Part shown: positions 55,444-64,000 of the stretch, in pieces
How positions within the stretch are numbered: position 1 is the first letter of the stretch
Layout of the letters: the number at the start of each line of letters is the position of its first letter
NCBI RefSeq assembly: GCF_019278465.1
Contig: NZ_CP058983.1
Span: 1,611,501 to 1,675,500, forward strand
DNA from: Tenacibaculum sp. AHE14PA
GTDB lineage: Bacteria; Bacteroidota; Bacteroidia; Flavobacteriales; Flavobacteriaceae
DNA length: 64,000 nucleotides
Direction: 5' to 3'
The notes under the pieces: generated by a model
What the model saw: the letters and a program-made list of their open reading frames with translations, nothing else
What the model was told of the DNA's origin: nothing
Databases searched by the model: none
Translations under genes and position numbers: made by a program

Positions 55444-56235
55444 ATGGAATTCAAAGACCAAATAAATAGAGTTTTTGAATTACCAGAAACTCCAAAAAGA
55501 ATCATTTCTCTAGTCCCTAGTCAAACTGAATTATTGGTTGATTTAGGCTTAGATGAATTTATAGTGGGTGTTACAAAATTTTGCGTTCATCCAATTTATT
55601 TAAGAAAAAACAAAACAGTTGTTGGTGGCACAAAAACCATAAATATTAATAAAATTAAGGCCTTAAAGCCTGATATTATTCTTTGTAATAAAGAAGAGAA
55701 CACCAAAAAAATCGTAGAAGCTTGTGGGAAAATTGCACCAACACATGTTTCTGATATTTTCACACTTAACGACTCAAAAGAACTTATACTTCAATACGGA
55801 GAAATTCTTTCTTGTGAAACTCAAGCAAATAGAATAACGAAAGAATTAAACGATAAATTGAATGATTTTCAATTATTCACCAAAACTAAAACAACTAAAA
55901 AAGTAGCTTATTTTATTTGGAGAAAACCTTGGATGGTTGCAGGAAATAATACCTTTATCAACAACCTTTTAGAGCTAAATAAGTTTCATAATATTTACAC
56001 TAATAAGGAGCGTTACCCAGAAATAGATTTACAGGAGCTTGTTAAAAATGGTGAACCTGATTTAATATTACTTTCATCGGAACCATACCCGTTTAAAGAA
56101 AAACATATTGAAGAACTAAAAAGACACTGTAAGAGCGCTAAAGTTATTTTAGTTGATGGCGAAATGTTTTCGTGGTATGGCAGTAGATTATTAAAGTCTT
56201 TTAATTATTTTAAAGAACTACAAAATATAACTTGA
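55444..56235 (+). CDS. BtuF-like periplasmic-binding-fold protein without signal peptide
   Basis: 263 residues of the helical-backbone metal-receptor fold (cobalamin/iron-siderophore binding proteins). Visible: RIISLVPSQTELLVDLGL (about 19-36), VGVTKFCVHP, VGGTKTININKIKALKPDIIL (about 60-82), and LVDGEMFSWYGSRLLKS at the end. No signal peptide precedes the fold: the protein starts MEFKDQINRVFELP, so it seems cytoplasmic or exported another way. No BtuC/BtuD genes are near. A cobalamin-linked role is possible, as an acyl-CoA mutase of the B12 type starts at 63073, but that is weak evidence. Confidence 0.75.
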   Translation: MEFKDQINRVFELPETPKRIISLVPSQTELLVDLGLDEFIVGVTKFCVHPIYLRKNKTVVGGTKTININKIKALKPDIILCNKEENTKKIVEACGKIAPTHVSDIFTLNDSKELILQYGEILSCETQANRITKELNDKLNDFQLFTKTKTTKKVAYFIWRKPWMVAGNNTFINNLLELNKFHNIYTNKERYPEIDLQELVKNGEPDLILLSSEPYPFKEKHIEELKRHCKSAKVILVDGEMFSWYGSRLLKSFNYFKELQNIT

Positions 56236-56415
56236 TGTATCTTTATCTAAATATTTAACTCTATTTAATTTTTCTAACACTTGCATTGCTTTAAAAGCCG
56301 ATCGATCACTTTTACATTCGTCTTCATACTTATAATCATTCGCTCTTTCAACCAATTTACGATACCTTTCTTCTAGGTGCTTCCTATATGTTTGTAGTTG
56401 ATTAATTCTTGACAT
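56218..56415 (-). CDS. Small hypothetical protein, helical
   Basis: 65 residues from ATG 56415 (an alternative ATG at 56439 adds eight residues; a weak -7-like TATATTTA just upstream favours 56415). The product is highly charged and helical: MSRINQLQTYRKHLEERYRKLVERANDYKYE, probably a coiled coil. No signal peptide. Its 3' end overlaps the end of the convergent BtuF-like gene by 18 bases. The family is not recognised, but the clean frame and dense charge pattern support a real gene. Confidence 0.5.
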   Translation of the reverse strand: MSRINQLQTYRKHLEERYRKLVERANDYKYEDECKSDRSAFKAMQVLEKLNRVKYLDKDTSSYIL

Positions 56416-56513
56416 TTTAAATTTGGTTATGCTGTTCATAAATATACATAAATATTTGAATTACAACCATATAAAAACAACCTACTTTAAAAAAAAATAT
56501 TTTTACTGTTCTA

Positions 56514-56547
56514 AAAAAAAGCCTCACAAATTTGTGAGGCTTTTTTT
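56514..56547. terminator. Intrinsic terminator
   Basis: Palindromic AAAAAAGCCTCACAAA / TTTGTGAGGCTTTTTT with T-tracts on both sides. In the reverse direction it follows the DUF4197 gene (end 56576). Confidence 0.8.
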
Positions 56548-56575
56548 ACTAGATTTTTTTAAGATAAATAACTTA

Positions 56576-57277
56576 CTAATCTTGCAATGCAAATACTTGG
56601 CGTAATAAAGCTGTATTACGCAAACCTGCTTTTTCACGAATACCTTTTTCTTCGACAGCTATCATCGTAAAAACACCTTTTAAAGCTTCTCCTGTAACAT
56701 AATCTGTTAAATCTGGATTCACTTTCTTAACAAAAGGGATACTATTGTATTTATTAATTAAGTTCGACCAAATTTTATCTGCACCTACTTTTGCAAAAGA
56801 ATTTTTAATGACCGGATTAAATTGATTATATAAAGCTGTATTTGTTTTTCCTTTTAAATAAGTTGTTGCTGCATTTTGCTCACCTAATAAAATGTTTTTA
56901 GCATCATTAAAACTTATTTCTTTAACTGCGTTTACAAAAATTGGCGTTGCTGTTTTAACGGCATCTTCTGCTGTTCTGTTAATTGCTTTTAAACCTTCAT
57001 CTGCTAAATTACTTAAACCAATCTTACGCAACCCTTTATCTACCGCTTGTAATTCTTTTGGTAAAAGAATTTTTACTAGTTTGTTTCTATAAAAACCATC
57101 TTTTGCTGTTAGTTTAGAAACCTGATTTTCGATTCCGTTATCTAATGCCTGGCGTAAACCGTTTCCTATTTGTTGCTGTGACAATGCGCCGCCTTGTGGT
57201 AATTGGTTTACAACTTTCTGTAATTCTGCGCATCCTGTAAGTAAAACAACAAATGCTAATGCTATAATTTTTTTCAT
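56576..57277 (-). CDS. DUF4197 lipoprotein
   Basis: 233 residues from ATG 57277. Lipoprotein signal MKKIIALAFVVLLTGC (Cys16). The mature region is all-helical DUF4197: LSQQQIGNGLRQALDNGIENQVSK, FYRNKLVKILLPKELQAVDKGLRKIG, then AVEEKGIREKAGLRNTALLRQVF at the C-terminus. DUF4197 proteins are envelope lipoproteins of unknown function; the helices suggest a bundle. The longer frame from 57310 is not used because the signal begins at 57277. It is a lone gene with its own terminator. Confidence 0.82.
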   Translation of the reverse strand: MKKIIALAFVVLLTGCAELQKVVNQLPQGGALSQQQIGNGLRQALDNGIENQVSKLTAKDGFYRNKLVKILLPKELQAVDKGLRKIGLSNLADEGLKAINRTAEDAVKTATPIFVNAVKEISFNDAKNILLGEQNAATTYLKGKTNTALYNQFNPVIKNSFAKVGADKIWSNLINKYNSIPFVKKVNPDLTDYVTGEALKGVFTMIAVEEKGIREKAGLRNTALLRQVFALQD

Positions 57278-57341
57278 GTTTGTTTGATTTAATATATCTT
57301 TTAGAAACAATTAATTTGTAATTGTCACATTATTTAATATT

Positions 57342-57506
57342 TTATTGAAAGCTATCTGTTTTTTTATCATAACTATATGGGCAATGTTTACAACCACTTT
57401 TACAACAGTAACCTCGCCTTAAGTGATAGGTTTCTTTAAAAACCCTATATCCGTCTTCGTTAATATAATACTCATCAGGAGTTGCCCTTAAAATTTCATT
57501 TCTCAT
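57342..57506 (-). CDS. DUF5522-type small Cys-rich protein
   Basis: 54 residues, ATG 57506 to TAA 57342. The C-terminal half has RGYCCKSGCKHCPYSY: four cysteines and a histidine, the DUF5522 signature, likely a small metal-binding (zinc or iron-sulfur) knuckle. The N-terminal half (EYYINEDGYRVFKETYHL) has the typical DYY.NE.G..VFT..YHL.R pattern. No signal peptide; a cytoplasmic protein of unknown role, widespread in Bacteroidota. It lies alone between the DUF4197 and DUF4136 genes. Confidence 0.75.
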   Translation of the reverse strand: MRNEILRATPDEYYINEDGYRVFKETYHLRRGYCCKSGCKHCPYSYDKKTDSFQ

Positions 57507-57593
57507 AGTACAAATATCAAAAAAAGATACATTAAATCAGCATTTATTAACTGTTGATTTAATGTATCTCTTTATTTTTTATGGAAAAATTAT

Positions 57594-58124
57594 TTATTTT
57601 CTTCCTTTTTCTGGCGGATATTTAGCCATTATTTCATTCACAAATTCTTTAACGCGAGCTTCTCTTTTTTCAACATTACTCGTCTTTAACGCTCCCGTAC
57701 CAACACCTTGCCAAACTAGCTCTTTCTTTTTCGCATCTAATAAATCAACAAACAATGTTCCTTCTGTATACTGAGAAACACTCATACGATTCATACCGTA
57801 ATAATATGGATAATAAAATCCGCCGTACATATTATCGTTTATATTGATTTTTTCACGCGATTTTGTAAACAGACTCACTAAAATATCTGGAGTGGCTGAT
57901 TTTGTCATTCCTTTTGCCATCAATTCTGATTCAACAGCACGCATGATTCGTTTTTTATCTAAGTCTGAAATAGCGGCTTTATCGATTCCTTTTTTATAAA
58001 AAGCAAAAGTTTTGTATTGATTAAAATCTACTTTCGTATCATAATCTGTTGTTACTTTAACAGAACTACATGACGTAATAATTAAAGCGATGATTGGCAA
58101 AAAAAGTAATTTTGATATCTTCAT
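57594..58124 (-). CDS. DUF4136 lipoprotein
   Basis: 176 residues. The signal ends in LIITSC (Cys19). The mature part opens SSVKVTTDYDTKVDFNQYKTFAFY, the DUF4136 signature; then a helix (KKRIMRAVESELMAKGMTKS), PDILVSLF, a Gly/Tyr/Met loop (MYGGFYYPYYYGMNRM), and FVDLLDAKKKELVWQGVGTG. DUF4136 lipoproteins are putative outer-membrane-associated proteins of unknown function. It starts 11 bases after the hutU stop codon and could be cotranscribed with the histidine-utilisation genes. Confidence 0.82.
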   Translation of the reverse strand: MKISKLLFLPIIALIITSCSSVKVTTDYDTKVDFNQYKTFAFYKKGIDKAAISDLDKKRIMRAVESELMAKGMTKSATPDILVSLFTKSREKININDNMYGGFYYPYYYGMNRMSVSQYTEGTLFVDLLDAKKKELVWQGVGTGALKTSNVEKREARVKEFVNEIMAKYPPEKGRK

Positions 58125-58135
58125 TTTCTTAGGAT

Positions 58136-60163
58136 TTATAAATTATCTAATAATGCATCATCTACTAAATTAGGAAGGGTAACCTGCAAGTCATTTTCGG
58201 CTTTCATTGCTCGTTTTATAGCAAAAACAGCCTCTTCATTCCTAGCCCAACTTCTTCTTGCTATTCCGTTATTAACATCCCAGAAAAGCATTGATTTTAA
58301 GCGTCTTGATGCACTCTTAGAACTATCAAGAAGCATGCCAAATCCTCCGTTAATAACTTCACCCCAACCTACTCCACCTCCATTATGAATAGAAACCCAA
58401 GTAGCACCTCTAAAACTATCGCCAATTACGTTTTGTATGGCCATGTCTGCTGTATAACGAGAACCATCATAAATGTTAGAGGTTTCTCTATAGGGTGAAT
58501 CGGTACCAGAAACATCGTGATGATCACGTCCCAATACTACATTTCCTATTTCACCTTTCTTAATTGCCTTGTTAAAAGCTTCTGCAATTTTTGTGCGCCC
58601 CTCTGCATCTGCATATAAAATACGTGCTTGCGAACCCACCACTAATTTATTCTCTTGAGCTCCTTTAATCCACTGAATATTATCAGCCATTTGTTGCTGA
58701 ATCTCTTCTGGTGAATTCTTTTTTATCTTTTCTAAAACTTTACATGCAATCGCATCTGTTTTTGCTAAATCTTCTGGGCTCCCACTTGCGCAAACCCAAC
58801 GAAATGGCCCAAAACCATAATCGAAACACATAGGTCCCATAATATCTTGCACATAACTCGGATAGGCGAAAGCTTCGCTACCTAATTTCGACTCACTTGC
58901 CGCGCAAAAATCATCTTTCTCATCTAAATGTACTGTAGCTCCTGCCCTACTTGCTTCTAATAAAAAAGCATTTCCGTAATCGAAGAAATACGTTCCTTTT
59001 GTAGTATGTCTATTAATCGCTTTTGCATGACGACGCAATGTTTCTTGTACTTTTTCTTTAAACAATTCTGGCTCGTTTGCCATCATTTCATTGGCATCTT
59101 CAAAAGAAATATCTGCAGGATAATAACCTCCCGCCCAAGGATTGTGTAACGATGTTTGATCTGAACCTAAATCTACATGAACATTTGCTTCATCAAATTT
59201 CTCCCATACATCAACAATATTACCTAAATAGGCGATTGATACTGTTTCTTGACTTTCTTTTGCCAATTTTACTCTAGCAACTAATGTGTCTAAATCAGTA
59301 ATTTTTTCATCAATCCAACCTTGATCTAAGCGTAATTGCGTAATTTTTGGATTTACCTCAGCACAAACCGTAATGCAACCAGCAATGTTACCAGCTTTTG
59401 GTTGTGCTCCACTCATTCCACCTAAACCTGCAGTAACAAATAAGTTTCCTTTTGGCTCTTTATTTATTTTTCTAAATCCGTTTAAAACGGTTATTGTTGT
59501 TCCGTGCACAATTCCTTGTGGGCCAATATACATGTAACTACCAGCAGTCATTTGCCCATATTGAGAAACGCCTAACGCATTGAATTTTTCTAAATCATCT
59601 GGTTTCGAGTAATTCGGAATCATCATTCCGTTTGTAACCACCACCCTTGGCGCATCTTTATGTGATGGAAATAATCCCATCGGATGTCCTGAATACATAG
59701 TTAACGTTTGTTTATCTGTCATTTTAGACAAATATTGCATGGTTAATAAATACTGTGCCCAGTTAGAAAAAACAGCTCCATTACCACCATAAGTTATTAA
59801 TTCATGTGGATGTTGCGCCACCGCATAATCTAAATTATTCTGAATCATTAACATGATTGCTTTTGCCTGAGTACATTTCCCTGGATATTCTTTAATATCT
59901 CGTGCATACATTTTGTATGTTGGGCGAAAACGGTACATATAAACCCTACCATAATCTTCTAATTCTTTAGCAAATTCAGGTAATAAAACTTCGTGATGTT
60001 TTTTATCAAAATATCGCAAAGCATTTCTTAATGCCAATTTTTTTTCTTCAACCGTTAAAATATCTTTACGTTTTGGCGCTCTGTTTATTGAAGAATCATA
60101 AACTGGCATTTCTGGTAACTCGCTTGGAATACCTTGTTTTATTTGTTTTTTAAATGACATCAT
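58136..60163 (-). CDS. hutU: Urocanate hydratase
   Basis: 675 residues. Second step of histidine degradation: urocanate to imidazolonepropionate, with NAD+ as electrophilic cofactor. Motifs: NNLDYAVAQHPHELITYGGNG (about 105-125), TAGLGGMSGAQPKAG (about 245-259, nucleotide-binding), FRWVCASGSPEDL and GRDHHDVSGTDSPYRET. At 675 residues it is the long Bacteroidota form; the Pseudomonas/Bacillus type has about 555. Two ATG codons in a row (60163, 60160) are possible starts. It follows hutH by 11 bases, so both are one operon. Confidence 0.92.
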   Translation of the reverse strand: MMSFKKQIKQGIPSELPEMPVYDSSINRAPKRKDILTVEEKKLALRNALRYFDKKHHEVLLPEFAKELEDYGRVYMYRFRPTYKMYARDIKEYPGKCTQAKAIMLMIQNNLDYAVAQHPHELITYGGNGAVFSNWAQYLLTMQYLSKMTDKQTLTMYSGHPMGLFPSHKDAPRVVVTNGMMIPNYSKPDDLEKFNALGVSQYGQMTAGSYMYIGPQGIVHGTTITVLNGFRKINKEPKGNLFVTAGLGGMSGAQPKAGNIAGCITVCAEVNPKITQLRLDQGWIDEKITDLDTLVARVKLAKESQETVSIAYLGNIVDVWEKFDEANVHVDLGSDQTSLHNPWAGGYYPADISFEDANEMMANEPELFKEKVQETLRRHAKAINRHTTKGTYFFDYGNAFLLEASRAGATVHLDEKDDFCAASESKLGSEAFAYPSYVQDIMGPMCFDYGFGPFRWVCASGSPEDLAKTDAIACKVLEKIKKNSPEEIQQQMADNIQWIKGAQENKLVVGSQARILYADAEGRTKIAEAFNKAIKKGEIGNVVLGRDHHDVSGTDSPYRETSNIYDGSRYTADMAIQNVIGDSFRGATWVSIHNGGGVGWGEVINGGFGMLLDSSKSASRRLKSMLFWDVNNGIARRSWARNEEAVFAIKRAMKAENDLQVTLPNLVDDALLDNL

Positions 60164-60174
60164 AATTTCTTTTT

Positions 60175-61662
60175 TTAACGAACTGTAAATTCTTGATTTT
60201 TAACCATACTTATCAATGCATTAATATCATCTTTAAGTACACGATCTTCTTCTAATTTATCTACTTTATTTCTAATTATTTTAAAGTTTTCTTCTATTAT
60301 TGAAGAAAACGTATTGGGTCTTCTAAAATCCATCGCTTGTGCAGCATACATTAATTCAATTGCCAAAATTTTATCAATATTTCCTAAAATCTGATTGAAC
60401 TTCCTTCCTGAAATACTTCCCATAGAAACATGATCTTCTTGTCCTAATGAAGTTGGAACGCTATCTGCCGAAGGCGGAAAACATAACGATTTATTTTCTG
60501 TAACCAAAGCTGCGGTAGTGTATTGCGGAATCATAAACCCTGAATTTAAACCACCTGCTGCTGTTAACAATCTTGGCAAACCGTGTTTTCCTTCTAATAA
60601 TAAATAACAACGCCTGTCTGCTATATTTCCTAACTCTGATGCTGCAATTGAGGTATAATCTAATGCCATCGCTAATGGCTGACCATGAAAATTACCTCCA
60701 GATATTGCCTCTGTTTCACTTAATACAATTGGGTTATCGGTAACCGAATTCATTTCTATTTCGGCTAATTCAAACAAATGCGCGTACGCGTTTCTAGACG
60801 CTCCATGTACCTGTGGAATACACCGTATTGAATATGGATCTTGCACTCTTGGGAAACTATTATCGTCAGCATTTTCAGAATCTTTTAATAACATACGCAT
60901 ACGTTCTGCTACTTTTAAATTCCCTTTAAACGGACGAATTTGATGTAACTCATCTTTAAATGGCGACACATTTCCTGAATAACCTTCTAATGTCATTGCT
61001 CCGGCAACATCTGCTAAATCTAATACATACTCCATTTTATTCAACCCTAAAATAGCATGGGCTAAAATAAATTGCGTTCCGTTAATTAATCCTAAACCTT
61101 CTTTAGCCATTAAAGTTAACGGTGCTAAATTGTGCTTTTTCAAGACTTCCTTTGCTGGAATGATTTCACCTTCTTGCCAAAATTCTCCTTCACCTAACAA
61201 TGGTAAAAACAAGTGCGATAACGGCGCTAGATCTCCCGATGCTCCAACCGATCCTTGTTCTGGCACAATTGGCAATAAATCATTTTCTATAAAATAAATA
61301 ATACGTTCTATTAACTCTAATCGTACACCCGAAAAACCTTGACAAAGTGCATGCACTTTACAAATCATCATAATTTTAGATAATTTTTTATCAATAGGAT
61401 TCCCTACACCTACAGCATGGGTAATTAATAAGTTTTCTTGTAACTTACTGGTTTCTGCCGGTGTAATTTGCACATCACATAAAGGGCCAAAACCTGTATT
61501 AATACCATAAGTAGCAACATTAGAGTTTGCCATTACCTCTACCTTTCTTCTACATTCATTTATTGCCTTAACTGCATCGCTCGTAATCAATGCTTTTAAA
61601 GTACCTTTTGCAATTGCAATTACCTTATTTACAGTTAATTTATCTATTCCGTATTTAAACAT
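60175..61662 (-). CDS. hutH: Histidine ammonia-lyase
   Basis: 495 residues. Converts histidine to urocanate and ammonia. The MIO electrophile forms from Ala-Ser-Gly at 141-143 (GSVGASGDLAPLSH). Other family motifs: the active-site tyrosine in TYGINTGFG (51-59), NGTQF, and QDPYSIRCIPQVHGASRN (about 270-287). Standard length. First gene of the hut operon with promoter at 61684-61711, divergent from a LysR regulator. hutI and hutG are not in this window. Confidence 0.95.
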   Translation of the reverse strand: MFKYGIDKLTVNKVIAIAKGTLKALITSDAVKAINECRRKVEVMANSNVATYGINTGFGPLCDVQITPAETSKLQENLLITHAVGVGNPIDKKLSKIMMICKVHALCQGFSGVRLELIERIIYFIENDLLPIVPEQGSVGASGDLAPLSHLFLPLLGEGEFWQEGEIIPAKEVLKKHNLAPLTLMAKEGLGLINGTQFILAHAILGLNKMEYVLDLADVAGAMTLEGYSGNVSPFKDELHQIRPFKGNLKVAERMRMLLKDSENADDNSFPRVQDPYSIRCIPQVHGASRNAYAHLFELAEIEMNSVTDNPIVLSETEAISGGNFHGQPLAMALDYTSIAASELGNIADRRCYLLLEGKHGLPRLLTAAGGLNSGFMIPQYTTAALVTENKSLCFPPSADSVPTSLGQEDHVSMGSISGRKFNQILGNIDKILAIELMYAAQAMDFRRPNTFSSIIEENFKIIRNKVDKLEEDRVLKDDINALISMVKNQEFTVR

Positions 61663-61683
61663 CGGTTTCTATTATCTTTTTAA

Positions 61684-61711
61684 CAAAGTTATTTTTATTT
61701 TTGATAACCAA
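61684..61711 (-). promoter_or_regulatory. hutHU promoter (TTG-N17-TAACTTTG)
   Basis: On the minus strand TTG (61711-61709), 17 bases, TAACTTTG (61691-61684): a full Bacteroidota promoter 22 bases before the hutH ATG. It overlaps the -7 box of the divergent regulator gene, as is typical where a LysR protein controls a divergent operon. Confidence 0.75.
61696..61703 (+). promoter_or_regulatory. -7 box TATTTTTG for LysR regulator
   Basis: Perfect TAnnTTTG, 38 bases before ATG 61742. It lies inside the spacer of the hutHU promoter, so RNA polymerase cannot occupy both at once. Confidence 0.5.
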
Positions 61712-61741
61712 TAAGACTTAAATAATCATCATTTAATAACT

Positions 61742-62626
61742 ATGAGTAATCAAATTGAATTAAGACATATCCGCTATTTTTTAGCTGTTGCTGAAGATTT
61801 ACACTTTCGAAAAGCTGCTGAAAGACTCTTTATTTCTCAACCAGGTTTGAGTAGACAGATAAAACAAATGGAAGAGGATTTAGAAATTCAATTATTTGTT
61901 CGTCATAATCGAAAGGTAGCATTAACCGAAGCAGGTATATATATCAAAACCGAACTTACTCAGAGTTTAAAAAACCTCAACCATATTTTTGAGAATGCTA
62001 AACTATTACAAGACGGAAAAGACGGGCATTTAAACTTTGGTTATGTTGGTTCTGCAATGCAAAATATTATTCCTAATTTATTAGTTGAGTTTAAAAAAGA
62101 ATACCCCAATGTTCAGTTCGGGTTAAAGGAAATGGACAATAAAAAACAGATAGACAGTTTACTTTCTAACGATATTGATGTAGGTTTTGTAAGGCTAGAT
62201 CGTGTACCAAGAGGACTTGCAATAAAACCTCTTTTAAAAGAATCTTTTTGTTTGGTTTTACCTAAAAATCATCCCGTAAATGAAAATAATTTTAAAGGAT
62301 TGTATCAATTAAAAAATGAATCTTTCATTCTCTTTGATGCCTCTTACAGTCCGTCTTATTTTGAAAAAGTAATGCAAATTTTCGATGATAGTAATTTTAC
62401 TCCCCTTGTTACACACAATACAATTCATGCTGCATCTATTTACAAACTAGTAGAAAATAATTTTGGCTTATCAATTGTTCCAAAATCCTTACAACACGGG
62501 TATGATATGAAGGTAAAATTTATTGAACTGAAAAACATACCGCAACGTACCACTTTATCGGTAGTTTGGGACAAAAATAATAGGAACCCGATTCTAAAAT
62601 CACTTCTAAATAAGATTACTTCATAA
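61742..62626 (+). CDS. LysR-family transcription regulator, likely of hut genes
   Basis: 294 residues. N-terminal winged helix-turn-helix (about 5-65): IRYFLAVAEDLHFRKAAERLFISQPGLSRQI, followed by a linker helix and a two-lobed effector-binding domain (about 95-290) with FGYVGSAMQNIIPNLL and NFGLSIVPKSL. LysR regulators bind T-N11-A boxes and respond to a small coinducer. Divergence from hutHU with overlapping promoters points to control of histidine use, with urocanate or a similar metabolite as a plausible effector. That is inferred; no operator was defined. Confidence 0.85.
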   Translation: MSNQIELRHIRYFLAVAEDLHFRKAAERLFISQPGLSRQIKQMEEDLEIQLFVRHNRKVALTEAGIYIKTELTQSLKNLNHIFENAKLLQDGKDGHLNFGYVGSAMQNIIPNLLVEFKKEYPNVQFGLKEMDNKKQIDSLLSNDIDVGFVRLDRVPRGLAIKPLLKESFCLVLPKNHPVNENNFKGLYQLKNESFILFDASYSPSYFEKVMQIFDDSNFTPLVTHNTIHAASIYKLVENNFGLSIVPKSLQHGYDMKVKFIELKNIPQRTTLSVVWDKNNRNPILKSLLNKITS

Positions 62627-62678
62627 ATAGTTACGATATAAATGAGTATTTTTACCTTCAAAATTCTCATAATTATTG

Positions 62679-63002
62679 ATGATTCTCGTTTCTAAACGTA
62701 TGGTTCCTAAAGGGTTTGTTGGTGTAACCTTATATCCTTTTATCTTTTTAAAAAGAAAAGATTTAAAGCATAATGCTGAACTTGTAAATCACGAAAAAAT
62801 ACATTTAGAGCAACAGCGAGAGCTTTTTATCATCTTCTTTTTTCTATTCTATTTTATAGAATGGTTTATTAAATTTTTAAAATATAAAGACAAATTAAAA
62901 GCCTACAAAAATTTAAGCTTTGAACGTGAAGCTTATCTAAATGAAAATAATTTATACTATATAGAAAAAAGAAAGTTTTGGGCTTTTCTTAACTATTTAT
63001 AA
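62679..63002 (+). CDS. Small membrane protein with HExxH motif
   Basis: 107 residues from ATG 62679 (a TTG codon just before is a less likely start). Residues 38-42 are HEKIH, an HExxH zinc-metallopeptidase motif (ELVNHEKIHLEQQREL), followed by a strongly hydrophobic helix (about 50-62, FIIFFFLFYFIEW). The protein then has a conserved-looking FEREAYLNENN segment, in which Glu could be the third ligand. It may be a very small membrane metallopeptidase or a catalytically inactive relative. It begins 52 bases after the LysR gene. Neighbours do not suggest a substrate. Confidence 0.6.
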   Translation: MILVSKRMVPKGFVGVTLYPFIFLKRKDLKHNAELVNHEKIHLEQQRELFIIFFFLFYFIEWFIKFLKYKDKLKAYKNLSFEREAYLNENNLYYIEKRKFWAFLNYL

Positions 63003-63072
63003 TCCATAAACAATTCTTATATCTTTTAAGAAATTCGTAAATTGCACAACCAATTTTTTATAAAATTTACGA

Positions 63073-64000
63073 ATGGAACAAATAGCACCCTATAAACCTA
63101 TACATAAAGTACGAATTGTAACTGCTGCTGCATTATTTGACGGCCATGATGCCGCAATAAATATTATGCGTCGAATTATTCAATCTACAGGAGTAGAAGT
63201 AATTCATCTTGGGCACGATAGAAGTGTTGAAGAAGTAGTTAATTGTGCAATTCAGGAAGATGCAAATGCTATTGCAATTACATCATACCAAGGAGGACAC
63301 AATGAGTATTTTAAATACATGTATGATTTATTAAAAGAAAAAGGTGCTAACCACATCAGAATTTTTGGTGGTGGTGGTGGTGTAATTCTTCCTGAAGAAA
63401 TCAAAGAATTGATGGATTATGGAATTACTCGTATCTATTCTCCTGATGACGGTCGTGAACTTGGTTTACAAGGAATGATTAACGATTTAGTTAAAACTTC
63501 TGATTTTGCAATTGGTGATGTTTTAAACGATGAAATTGATCATTTAGCCAATAAAGAAATCGGAAGCATTGCACGTATTATTTCTTCGGCAGAAAACTTC
63601 CCTGAAGTAGCAAAAGAAACTTTAGCCGCAATTCATGAAAAAAATAAAAATTCTAAAACGCCGGTTTTAGGAATTACCGGAACTGGTGGAGCAGGAAAAT
63701 CATCTTTAGTTGATGAGTTAGTTCGTCGATTTTTAATTGATTTTCCAGAAAAAACAATTGGTTTAATTTCTGTTGACCCATCAAAAAGAAAAACAGGAGG
63801 TGCTTTATTAGGAGACCGTATTCGTATGAATGCAATTAATAACGATCGTGTATACATGCGCTCGTTAGCAACACGTCAATCTAATTTAGCATTATCTAAA
63901 TATGTAAACGAAGCAGTACAAGTTTTAAAAGCTGCTGAGTTTGATTTAATTATTTTAGAAACTTCTGGTATCGGGCAATCGGATACCGAAATTATAGAAC
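63073..64000 (+). CDS. icmF: IcmF-type fused B12-dependent acyl-CoA mutase, 5' part
   Basis: The frame is open from ATG 63073 to the window edge (309 codons), so the C-terminal catalytic part is outside. Residues about 12-140 are a B12-binding domain with [11 protein letters not shown] (axial-ligand His25 in DGHD) and [13 protein letters not shown]. Residues about 196-309 are a MeaB/ArgK-like G-protein chaperone domain with P-loop GTGGAGKS (203-210) and [18 protein letters not shown]12 domain, then GTPase, is the order of IcmF fusions, which isomerise isobutyryl-CoA and n-butyryl-CoA (or similar acyl-CoAs) using adenosylcobalamin. The substrate cannot be known without the mutase part. Confidence 0.85.
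   Translation, partial: MEQIAPYKPIHKVRIVTAAALFDGHDAAINIMRRIIQSTGVEVIHLGHDRSVEEVVNCAIQEDANAIAITSYQGGHNEYFKYMYDLLKEKGANHIRIFGGGGGVILPEEIKELMDYGITRIYSPDDGRELGLQGMINDLVKTSDFAIGDVLNDEIDHLANKEIGSIARIISSAENFPEVAKETLAAIHEKNKNSKTPVLGITGTGGAGKSSLVDELVRRFLIDFPEKTIGLISVDPSKRKTGGALLGDRIRMNAINNDRVYMRSLATRQSNLALSKYVNEAVQVLKAAEFDLIILETSGIGQSDTEIIE

Overview
The window comes from an AT-rich marine-type member of the Flavobacteriaceae (Bacteroidota, close to Tenacibaculum or Polaribacter in flavour). Reasons: promoters follow the Bacteroidota TAnnTTTG pattern rather than -35/-10 boxes, starts lack Shine-Dalgarno sequences, lipoproteins are abundant, and there is a type IX secretion (T9SS) locus with a gliding-type C-terminal sorting domain, a PorP/SprF protein and an OmpA/PD40 protein. 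No species is claimed.

Layout. 0-3.4 kb: three envelope-protein genes (the first runs off the left edge), a divergent pilin-like gene, and a tyrosine recombinase beside a tRNA/tmRNA 3'-end-like sequence with a terminator, probably one end of an integrated element. 3.5-9.1 kb: a polyamine operon (arginine decarboxylase, agmatinase, GNAT-nitrilase fusion, deoxyhypusine/homospermidine synthase-like enzyme, small acidic protein) behind a long leader with a 55-codon upstream ORF and hairpins. 9.1-16.4 kb: prfA, a small ABC module, a DUF3095 cyclase-like protein convergent with a membrane-bound winged-helix regulator, a DsbD-N-like lipoprotein, and purM. 16.5-22.1 kb: a decayed accessory island with an IS3 remnant, a frameshifted abortive-infection gene, dispersed diverged repeats, a frameshifted Cys-rich bacteriocin-like peptide and a few small intact genes. 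22.5-26 kb: divergent glutamine synthetases of types III and II. 26-29.7 kb: Ca/Na antiporter, SPFH protein, small proteins and tRNA-Arg(ACG).

29.7-49.4 kb: the T9SS locus. A giant adhesin of about 5555 residues holds 17 copies of an 86-residue repeat, 25 copies of a 98-residue repeat, a duplicated calcium-binding-type Asp-rich region and a type B sorting domain; it is followed by sprF-like and porE-like genes in the same direction. Marker substitutions show that a six-unit block of the 294-bp repeat was itself duplicated. 49.8-54.6 kb: a leftward operon with a peptide-type ABC permease, three tandem TlpA-like lipoproteins (one without its second cysteine), tpiA, prmA, clpS and a small gene. 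54.6-64 kb: pyrF, a BtuF-like protein without signal peptide, several small or lipoprotein genes, hutU-hutH with a divergent LysR regulator, a small HExxH membrane protein, and the start of an IcmF-type acyl-CoA mutase gene that runs off the right edge.

The least explained parts are the leader of the polyamine operon, the decayed island at 16.5-22.1 kb, and the repeat architecture of the adhesin gene.
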